DNA of 6,536 nucleotides from an uncultured bacterium (GTDB taxonomy: Bacteria > Bdellovibrionota_C > UBA2361 > SZUA-149 > CALKYB01), in the NCBI GenBank assembly GCA_938022485.1, contig CALIEE010000048.1:1-6536 (forward strand). Reading direction: 5' to 3'. Every line of letters begins with the position of its first letter. Within the stretch, counting starts at the first letter, position 1. Below, piece by piece: positions 1 through 4,719 of the stretch. The position numbers and the translations under genes were made by a program. The notes under the pieces were generated by a model. The model did no database searches. It saw nothing but the letters and a program-made list of their open reading frames with translations, and was not told the origin of the DNA.

Positions 1-852
1 ACCGTAGCCGCTAAGCTTGTTCATGAGGCAATAGGAGACAGGCTCTACTGCATATTTGTTGACAATGGATTGCTTCGGGCTGATGAGGCTGAAGAGGTCA
101 TGGAAGACATGCAGAGCTTGGGACTGCAGGTAAAAAAGGTAGATGCCTCTAAGGAATTTTTAGGTGAACTTACTGGAGTTACAGACCCTGAAAAGAAAAG
201 AAAAATCATAGGTCGAGTTTTCATTGAAGTTTTTGAGGCCGAGGCTAATTCTATTGAGAATGTCGACTACCTGGTTCAAGGGACACTTTACCCAGATGTG
301 ATTGAGTCTGTTTCTGTAGTAGGGCAGTCAGCTGTTATCAAAAGTCACCACAATGTAGGCGGCTTAATTGACAATATGAAGCTCAAATTAATTGAGCCTT
401 TGCGAGAATTGTTTAAGGATGAAGTTCGAGAGATCGGGCGTAGACTTGATGTATCTGAGCGACTAGTGATGCGGCAACCCTTCCCGGGTCCAGGTTTAGC
501 CGTTCGATGTCTCGGAGATTTAAAACCTGAGAGATTGGCGACACTTCGAACCGCAGATAAAATTGTTAGAGAGGAAATTCATAAAGCTGGATTGGCGAAT
601 GATATTTGGCAGTTTTTTGGGGTTCTTCTTCCAGTTTTTTCTGTGGGAGTGATGGGAGATGGTAGGACCTATGAAGAGACCCTCGCCATTCGTGCCATTA
701 CTTCTAGAGATGGAATGACTGCAGACTGGTATTATTTCCCTGAAGATCTGCTAAGGCGAATGTCCAGCCGAATAGTTAACGAAACTGAGGGCGTTAATAG
801 AGTAGTACTGGATATTTCAACAAAACCTCCTGCCACTATTGAATGGGAATAA
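1..852 (+). CDS. guaA: GMP synthase (glutamine-hydrolysing), C-terminal part, 5' truncated
   Basis: GuaA converts XMP, glutamine and ATP to GMP in the cytoplasm, the last step of de novo guanine nucleotide synthesis. The frame is open from base 1, and 283 residues are visible. The first residues (TVAAKLVHEA) are what follows the ATP-pyrophosphatase P-loop SGGVDS, so the glutamine amidotransferase domain and the P-loop itself lie outside the window, about 235 residues by comparison with the roughly 525-residue family. Visible hallmarks are FVDNGLLR near residue 19, GTLYPDVIES, IKSHHNVGG, the strongly conserved RQPFPGPGLAVR at residues 158-169, and the canonical dimerisation-domain ending KPPATIEWE. 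No frameshift or missing key motif is seen. The stop codon lies inside an inverted repeat. Identification is secure; only the beginning is unseen. GMP feeds GTP, the substrate of the folE product encoded nearby on the opposite strand, but there is no operonic link. Confidence 0.97.
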   Translation, partial: TVAAKLVHEAIGDRLYCIFVDNGLLRADEAEEVMEDMQSLGLQVKKVDASKEFLGELTGVTDPEKKRKIIGRVFIEVFEAEANSIENVDYLVQGTLYPDVIESVSVVGQSAVIKSHHNVGGLIDNMKLKLIEPLRELFKDEVREIGRRLDVSERLVMRQPFPGPGLAVRCLGDLKPERLATLRTADKIVREEIHKAGLANDIWQFFGVLLPVFSVGVMGDGRTYEETLAIRAITSRDGMTADWYYFPEDLLRRMSSRIVNETEGVNRVVLDISTKPPATIEWE

Positions 853-875
853 GGCTAGTTTTTCTAGGGCCTTAT
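849..875 (+). repeat. Inverted repeat over the guaA stop codon (possible weak terminator or processing hairpin)
   Basis: ATAAGG (849-854) pairs with CCTTAT (870-875), and the inner CTAG (855-858) pairs with CTAG (864-867), leaving a T-rich loop and a two-base GG bulge. The stop TAA (850-852) sits in the left arm. No T-run follows the right arm, so it does not look like a standard Rho-independent terminator. It could stabilise the 3' end of the guaA transcript or attenuate read-through into the small downstream gene. The structure is seen in the sequence; the role is inferred. Confidence 0.45.
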
Positions 876-948
876 GGAATCTTTGAAGCAGTTGAGTTTA
901 ATTGAAAGACTATTGGTTGTGGAGCAATAACAACTTTGGAGTCTAGAA

Positions 949-1125
949 ATGAGCAGCGAAGAGCGAAGAAGAGAGCTTGAAAGAAGAAGCTCCTATCTCT
1001 CTGAAAAAGTGGAGCCTCTTGCTGCTGACTCTATCACTAGCGATGAAAGCCTAGAGCAAAAAACAGTAAATACTATTCAAGGAATCAGAAGAAACGAAGA
1101 CTTAAACCTCTCTTCTGCAGACTAA
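949..1125 (+). CDS. Small highly charged hypothetical protein (58 aa)
   Basis: A complete 58-codon frame starts at an ATG preceded by GGAG at 938-941 with a 7-base spacer, a good ribosome binding site. An in-frame stop at 928-930 rules out a longer start. The product is soluble and rich in Glu, Arg and Ser: it begins MSSEERRRELERRSSYL, which looks helical, and has no signal peptide, membrane segment or cysteine. I do not recognise a family. It follows guaA in the same direction after 96 bases. Its TAA stop (1123-1125) overlaps the TAG stop of the convergent 71-aa gene (1122-1124). The ribosome binding site and the exact fit between flanking genes support a real gene, but its short length and charged composition leave doubt. 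Confidence 0.6.
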   Translation: MSSEERRRELERRSSYLSEKVEPLAADSITSDESLEQKTVNTIQGIRRNEDLNLSSAD

Positions 1126-1337
1126 TTTCCACTGTTCAAGAATTTTTTAACTTCTATTTCTAACAGCCTTTTGGCCTCATGAAGTCCAAGTCCTCGGTCA
1201 GATACTCTAATCAGCTCCCCTTCGACATTGCATCTCAGTTCCAAACCCTCACGGAAGGGAATCTCGGCTATCTCAACTTCAAAGATGTCCCCTTCAATCT
1301 CTAATTCAAAGCTGTTCTTTAGACGATAGTCAGTCAT
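1122..1337 (-). CDS. Hypothetical protein (71 aa), last gene of the pterin block
   Basis: A 71-residue soluble protein with no recognised family. The N-terminal two thirds alternates hydrophobic and acidic residues (SFELEIEGDIFEVEIAEI), suggesting beta strands, and the C-terminal third (residues 53-69, HEAKRLLEIEVKKFLN) looks like an amphipathic helix. A single Cys is at residue 36. No signal peptide or membrane segment is visible. The ATG lies only 8 bases after the stop of the SDR gene, with a weak ribosome binding site, so translation probably depends on the upstream gene. Its position as the distal cistron after PTPS, folE and SDR suggests a link to pterin metabolism, but that is inference from context only. 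Its stop codon overlaps that of the convergent 58-aa gene. Confidence 0.75.
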   Translation of the reverse strand: MTDYRLKNSFELEIEGDIFEVEIAEIPFREGLELRCNVEGELIRVSDRGLGLHEAKRLLEIEVKKFLNSGN

Positions 1338-1345
1338 CGTTCTAT

Positions 1346-2065
1346 CTAAACAAATGGAACGCAGGAAATAACAACTTCTTTAGGAACGGCATTAGGTCCT
1401 AAGTCTAGAAGGTATCGCACAGTTTTTAGAATATCTTTTACGTGAATCATCTCGTCTCCAGGAATTCCACTATAGGCTGCCATATCTGTATCAACCCAAC
1501 TGGGGCATATTGAAGTAACCTTGATTCCCTCTGGCACTAGCTCGTGAAATAAGGATTCGCTAAGACCATTTAGGGCGAACTTGGTTGTTACGTAAGAGCC
1601 ACTACCTGCGAAACCGACCTTTCCGGCGATTGAAGAGATGTTGATTATATAACCAGATCCTTGTTTCTTCATCGCTGGAACAAAGGCTTTCAGAAAATTG
1701 AAAGCTCCAGCTACGTTCACGGCCATTTGTTCTTCAAATTGTTCGTGGGTTACTGTTAGGGTTCCATGGTGATTGATTGCAGCGCCATTAATTAAGAGAT
1801 TCGGGGTGCCGATATTTGCTAAAATATCCTTTGCGCTTGCCTTAACAAAATCTCGATCGGAAACGTCCCCAGCAAATATCCAAGCTTTTTTCTTACTACT
1901 TTTTGAATTTAGATTTTTAGCTAAAGCCTTTAGTTTTTTTTCGTTTCTCGCGATTAGAACGACCTTCCAACCATCCTCGTGAAGGCCTTTTGCTAGAGCT
2001 TTGCCAATGCCACGACTGGCCCCTGTGATTAGCGCGAGCTTGGCCATCGTTTCTGTATTATCCAT
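1346..2065 (-). CDS. Short-chain dehydrogenase/reductase, candidate sepiapterin reductase-type pterin reductase
   Basis: A classical cytosolic SDR of 239 residues, the usual length. The dinucleotide-binding TGASRGIG is at residues 14-21. Arg18 and Arg40 (after the second strand, IAR) favour NADPH. The catalytic set is intact: Asn117, Ser145 in INISS, Tyr158 and Lys162 in YVTTK. The usual NNAG motif reads NGAA at 93-96, and WVDTDM follows the last core strand. Sequence alone gives only an NADPH-dependent carbonyl/enoyl reductase with general FabG-like features. The specific proposal, reduction of 6-pyruvoyl-tetrahydropterin or sepiapterin, rests on coupling to folE and PTPS. The start overlaps the folE stop by 8 bases (ATGGATAA), the coupling arrangement that decided the start; ATG 2047 (residue 7) is the alternative. 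A folate-type dihydropterin reductase or an unrelated SDR remains possible. Confidence 0.9.
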   Translation of the reverse strand: MDNTETMAKLALITGASRGIGKALAKGLHEDGWKVVLIARNEKKLKALAKNLNSKSSKKKAWIFAGDVSDRDFVKASAKDILANIGTPNLLINGAAINHHGTLTVTHEQFEEQMAVNVAGAFNFLKAFVPAMKKQGSGYIINISSIAGKVGFAGSGSYVTTKFALNGLSESLFHELVPEGIKVTSICPSWVDTDMAAYSGIPGDEMIHVKDILKTVRYLLDLGPNAVPKEVVISCVPFV

Positions 2066-2612
2066 TAGCTAAACTTAAGAATTCATCTCTGGTCATTGGA
2101 GATTTGAGAAATTGACCCTTCATGGAATTCGTAACCATTTTACTGTTTTGGGCCTGAATGCCACGCATCATTGTGCACATATGGCTAGCTTCGATCATGC
2201 AAGCAACTCCATGAGGTTGTAGCAACTCGTTTAAAGATTTGGTGATGTCCTCGGTTAGTCTTTCTTGAACTTGAAGACGTCTGGCGAACATTTTTACTAT
2301 TCTTGGTATTTTAGAGAGGCCGATTATTTTCCCGTTTGGAATATAAGCTACGTGAGCTTTTCCAAAGAAGGGTAGGATATGGTGCTCACAAAGAGAATAG
2401 AACTCTATGTTTTTTACTAACACCATTTCCGAAATATCTTCTTCGAAAATTGCAGTGCCAACTATCTCTTCAACTGTCTGATCGTATCCAGCTGTTAACT
2501 CCTTGATAGCTTTGATGTAGCGAGTAGGAGTTCTAACTAAGCCTTCTCGTTCAGGATTCTCTCCTATTTCGGTTAGAAGAGTTTTGCAAAGCTTTTCTAA
2601 GTTTTCACTCAT
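2058..2612 (-). CDS. folE: GTP cyclohydrolase I
   Basis: FolE converts GTP to 7,8-dihydroneopterin triphosphate plus formate, the entry point to folate, queuosine and tetrahydrobiopterin; it is cytosolic and normally a homodecamer. The 184 residues match the short bacterial form. The zinc ligands are all present: Cys75 and His78 in SLCEHH, and Cys146 in HMCTMMRG. His77 and His144 correspond to the catalytic histidines of the E. coli enzyme. NPEREGLVRTPTR near the start and the ending TRDEFLSL are typical. It starts 3 bases after the PTPS stop with a strong ribosome binding site inside the end of PTPS, and its end overlaps the SDR start. This clustering suggests that this copy serves a dedicated pterin rather than general folate synthesis; whether the genome has a second folE cannot be seen. 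Confidence 0.97.
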   Translation of the reverse strand: MSENLEKLCKTLLTEIGENPEREGLVRTPTRYIKAIKELTAGYDQTVEEIVGTAIFEEDISEMVLVKNIEFYSLCEHHILPFFGKAHVAYIPNGKIIGLSKIPRIVKMFARRLQVQERLTEDITKSLNELLQPHGVACMIEASHMCTMMRGIQAQNSKMVTNSMKGQFLKSPMTRDEFLSLANG

Positions 2613-2615
2613 AGT

Positions 2616-3035
2616 TTAGCTCTCCTCTCTGGTGGCAAAAATTTTATTGGTTTCCCATAGAACCACTTTACTTAGTTTGCAGTTTGAGGCGGCCTTTTTC
2701 AATGGGGCCTCTATCCTCTTATAAATTTCATCAACAAGTATCTCAGTGGTCGGAAGTTTTCCCTCTAGCCAACTCACATCTAGATTTAAATTTTTATGAT
2801 CAAGCTCGCTTAGAATTTCTTTGTCTACTAATTTTTGAAGTTCTTTAGTGTCAATGAGCATGCCCGTTTCTGGGTCTAGTGATCCACCTACTGTGACTTC
2901 CAACTTGTAGTTATGACCGTGGCCGTTTGGGTTTGCGCATTTGCCAAATTTGGATTGGTTTTGCCCCAGCGTCCAGTCCGGTCTAGCCAGTGTGTGGCAG
3001 GCAGAAAATTCAAATACTTTTGATATTGTTACCAA
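2616..3035 (-). CDS. ptpS: 6-pyruvoyl-tetrahydropterin synthase, animal-type active site (PTPS/QueD superfamily)
   Basis: A 139-residue T-fold enzyme expected to convert dihydroneopterin triphosphate to 6-pyruvoyl-tetrahydropterin. Zinc ligands His14, His39 and His41 are present. Cys33 lies in CANPNGHGHNYK, a C-x5-HGH arrangement almost identical to that of mammalian PTPS, whereas queuosine QueD has C-x3-HGH. The neighbouring KFGK, DPETGM and LDHKNLN also resemble the animal protein. Asp79 and His80 complete the catalytic triad, and Glu128 in WETN matches the pterin-anchoring glutamate. Automated annotation may call it QueD (6-carboxytetrahydropterin synthase), but no other queuosine gene is nearby. 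The start is TTG: no ATG or GTG occurs between the upstream in-frame stop at 3069-3071 and the first conserved strand. AAGG is only 2 bases before it, so initiation may be weak. It is 47 bases downstream of the DUF218 gene and 3 bases before folE. Confidence 0.93.
   Translation of the reverse strand: MVTISKVFEFSACHTLARPDWTLGQNQSKFGKCANPNGHGHNYKLEVTVGGSLDPETGMLIDTKELQKLVDKEILSELDHKNLNLDVSWLEGKLPTTEILVDEIYKRIEAPLKKAASNCKLSKVVLWETNKIFATREES
2622..2626 (-). promoter_or_regulatory. Ribosome binding site of folE within the end of the PTPS gene
   Basis: On the minus strand AGGAG lies 9 bases before the folE ATG at 2612. It is inside the last codons of the PTPS gene, whose stop is at 2616-2618, so the two genes are tightly packed. 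It is the strongest such site in the operon and suggests that FolE is translated efficiently. Confidence 0.7.
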
Positions 3036-3075
3036 GGCCTTAGGAGTTGATGGACTGCAATATGAAAGTTATCAA

Positions 3076-3088
3076 AACTGAGTCAGTT
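3076..3088. repeat. Perfect 13-bp palindrome at the DUF218 stop codon
   Basis: AACTGA-G-TCAGTT is a perfect inverted repeat with a single central base, covering the TGA stop (3083-3085) of the DUF218 gene just upstream of the pterin genes. A one-base centre makes it a poor RNA hairpin and more like a dimeric protein-binding site. No function can be assigned from the sequence. Confidence 0.35.
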
Positions 3089-3862
3089 GTTCCCAATCAT
3101 CTTGCCGAGAGAGTGCATAAGCTGGGCCCATGATTCTTTAACAAGAGCCGCGTACTCGTAACCGACCCGGCGCTTCCACTTACCATGTTTCCACCATTTG
3201 TCATAGCCGGGTGCATCAGAGGCAACAGTTACACCAACAATGTCCGGGTTCAGCCGTTTCCAGATCAATGAAACTCTCTTAGTGTGGGTGATGCTGGTAA
3301 CTAAATTGACCTCTTTCCACCCTTGACTTCTACCGTACTTTCCAATGGCTTCTAGTTCGCTGCTAGTGTCATAAGCCCAAGAGGTATCAACTATCTCGAT
3401 ATTTTCCTCCGGAACTCCTAAGCTTTCAAAGCCAAGAATATAGTGAGTAGAGGGTTTAGGCCAAAGAAAGCCTTGGGGTTGATTTGAACTAAGCTCCTGG
3501 TCTTCAAATCCAGAGCCGAAAACAATCTTGGGTGCCCCGCCATTTTTAAACAAAGTATAGGCATCTAACACTCGGTCAGGTGTGCTGGCGCCAAGTAAGA
3601 CTACTATAGCATCGGCATGGGTAGACTGCTGACTGTTGTTTAAGAATTTTCCAACGTGAGGCATTAGCAGGCCAGGCGCGAATAAAATTACGGCATAAAA
3701 AGCGACTAGTGAAAATAAAAAAAGTAGACTTAAGGAAATTCGACCACGTTGGTTAGATAAGATTATTGAAAAGGGTTTAGCTTGCTGACCCCATCTTTTT
3801 CCTGTCTTGAGAGGCTTTAAGTTCACTTTTGTTGCCTGTCTGTCCTCTTGTATCATCTTCAT
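3083..3862 (-). CDS. Membrane-anchored DUF218 (YdcF/SanA/ElyC-like) protein
   Basis: A 259-residue protein with a basic N-terminal tail (residues 1-41), one transmembrane helix at about 42-65 (ISLSLLFLFSLVAFYAVILF), and a DUF218 domain that should face the periplasm. DUF218 features are ADAIVVLLGA at 83-92, R97 with DAYTLFKNGGAPKIVFGSG at 100-118, and the later NLVTSITHTKR block at 186-196. Relatives SanA and ElyC affect envelope integrity and peptidoglycan-related processes, but the biochemical activity of the family is not settled. I chose ATG 3862 because AAGG (3870-3873) lies 7 bases upstream; TTG 3865 and GTG 3826 are alternatives. Every start able to include the membrane helix lies inside the upstream phosphorylase gene, giving an overlap of about 86 bases. 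A role in the pterin pathway is not evident; co-transcription is likely. Confidence 0.9.
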   Translation of the reverse strand: MKMIQEDRQATKVNLKPLKTGKRWGQQAKPFSIILSNQRGRISLSLLFLFSLVAFYAVILFAPGLLMPHVGKFLNNSQQSTHADAIVVLLGASTPDRVLDAYTLFKNGGAPKIVFGSGFEDQELSSNQPQGFLWPKPSTHYILGFESLGVPEENIEIVDTSWAYDTSSELEAIGKYGRSQGWKEVNLVTSITHTKRVSLIWKRLNPDIVGVTVASDAPGYDKWWKHGKWKRRVGYEYAALVKESWAQLMHSLGKMIGNN

Positions 3863-4577
3863 CAATTAGCCTTAGAACCAAAGAGCAAATGGAGTTAAGC
3901 TTGTCTTTCAACTTGGCTTGGCCCATACCATTTAGCCAAGTTTTACCTAGTAAATCAGAGACTACAAAAACTGCAGCAAGCTCAGCGTTATAAACTTTAC
4001 AGATCTGAGCTATGGCAGCATATTCCATTTCAACAGCTACCGCACCCATACTATGGTAACGTTGGACTTTCTCCCATGTTTCTCTATAGGGAGCGTCCGT
4101 GGTCCATATTACTCCAGTCTTACTACTTTCGGATAGAGGTAATAGTGCTGCCTCGAGCTCGAGTTGAAGAGCAGAGGGTTTGGATGATGTATTTCCTTTT
4201 GAGCCATATAGAGAACTAGTCCCTTCCTCGCTAACTGTCCCTCGGGGAAAGACAAGATCGAATAGGGAGGCTGAACTCTTTGGAGCGGTGGGGCATAGAC
4301 CACCACATGTTCCAACTACAACCACCCTCGAGGTTCCACTCGCTAAGAGAGGCTCCAGAGCTAATACAGCTGCCGGAGAGCCAACTGCGGGCCCCACAAT
4401 TCCAGTTCGACCCCGCTGGGTGAATGAGAATTGACCTGACAGAGGGGGTCTAGCTTGAAAGTTCTGGCCGCTATTAACCGCTCGAGTCATCAAGCGTTTA
4501 ATTTCTTCAGTTGGAGCAAATACGACTGTTGAGGGAGCTGACTTAACCTTCTTAGGCTTGATTAATGGGTGTATCAT
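3777..4577 (-). CDS. Nucleoside phosphorylase-family protein (uridine/purine phosphorylase-like)
   Basis: A 266-residue cytosolic protein of the PNP/UDP (phosphorylase family 1) fold, which cleaves the N-glycosidic bond of nucleosides using phosphate or water. Characteristic segments are VGPAVGSPAAVLALEPL, the GTCGGL phosphate-site loop at 89-94, TTDAPYRET at 159-167, VEMEYAAI at 182-189 (Glu185 expected to bind ribose), and VSD at 206-208 with Asp208 as probable acid. TTDAPYRET is typical of the uridine phosphorylase-like branch, but base specificity cannot be read from sequence; MTA/SAH nucleosidase-like activity is less likely. About 26 polar residues at the C-terminus (DDTRGQTGNK onward) extend past the normal fold end and coincide with the overlap with the DUF218 gene. 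The ATG is preceded by AAGG at a short 2-base spacing and by a good extended -10, so it is probably the first gene of the minus-strand operon. Confidence 0.88.
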   Translation of the reverse strand: MIHPLIKPKKVKSAPSTVVFAPTEEIKRLMTRAVNSGQNFQARPPLSGQFSFTQRGRTGIVGPAVGSPAAVLALEPLLASGTSRVVVVGTCGGLCPTAPKSSASLFDLVFPRGTVSEEGTSSLYGSKGNTSSKPSALQLELEAALLPLSESSKTGVIWTTDAPYRETWEKVQRYHSMGAVAVEMEYAAIAQICKVYNAELAAVFVVSDLLGKTWLNGMGQAKLKDKLNSICSLVLRLIDEDDTRGQTGNKSELKASQDRKKMGSAS

Positions 4578-4601
4578 AACCTTAAAACATATTTAGCATT
4601 A

Positions 4602-4610
4602 ATTATATCA
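4602..4610 (-). promoter_or_regulatory. Extended -10 promoter for the minus-strand operon
   Basis: On the minus strand the bases read TGATATAAT: a perfect TATAAT (4607-4602) preceded by TG with a one-base gap, the sigma-70 extended -10. Possible -35 matches about 16-17 bases upstream (TTGTAC or TTTGTA) are poor, as is common with extended -10 promoters. Transcription would start near 4595, leaving a leader of about 18 bases before the phosphorylase ATG. It is probably the main promoter for the phosphorylase, DUF218 and downstream pterin genes, because no better promoter is seen between them. Confidence 0.6.
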
Positions 4611-4612
4611 AG

Positions 4613-4650
4613 AACCTGAAGTAGTACAAAAGCTAATCACAGGTTACCTG
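4613..4650. repeat. CAGGTT inverted repeats in the divergent intergenic region (candidate operator)
   Basis: AACCTG at 4613-4618 is the inverse of CAGGTT at 4640-4645, and the latter is also the left part of a perfect palindrome CAGGT-T-ACCTG (4640-4650). A further CAGGTT lies at 4708-4713, next to the protease start and overlapping the 8-base palindrome GTTTAAAC (4711-4718). The first copies flank the -35 region of the minus-strand promoter, so a regulator binding there could act on the divergent genes. The repeats are seen; the regulatory role is inference. Confidence 0.35.
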
Positions 4651-4719
4651 CATCTAACCATAAGGGAGACCGCTAATAAATAGAGCTTGATTTTACTAAA
4701 GATTTTACAGGTTTAAACA

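Noticed and set aside
881..930. Possible promoter for the 58-aa gene using TTGAAG, TTGAGT or TTGAAA as -35
   Set aside because: No acceptable -10 hexamer occurs at 16-18 bases from any of them.
1773..1982. Plus-strand open frame of 69 codons inside the SDR gene
   Set aside because: It lies wholly antisense to a well-supported SDR and has a composition typical of a shadow frame, with no ribosome binding site noted.
2616..3035. Reading the PTPS-like protein as a queuosine QueD
   Set aside because: The active-site spacing is C-x5-HGH as in animal PTPS, not C-x3-HGH, and no queC, queE or queF is in the window. It is not fully excluded without a tree.
3036..3082. Possible separate promoter before the PTPS gene (CATATT -10 with CTGACT -35)
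   Set aside because: Both boxes match only 4 of 6 consensus bases in an A+T-rich stretch, so this is not better than chance.
4109..4434. Open frames on both strands within the phosphorylase gene
   Set aside because: They overlap the conserved GTCGGL to TTDAPYRET region of the phosphorylase and show no domain features of their own.
4650..4719. Promoter for the protease gene (TTGATT at 4687, TAATAA at 4674)
   Set aside because: The hexamers cannot be paired at normal spacing and the -10 matches are only 3 of 6; a promoter must exist but I cannot place it.
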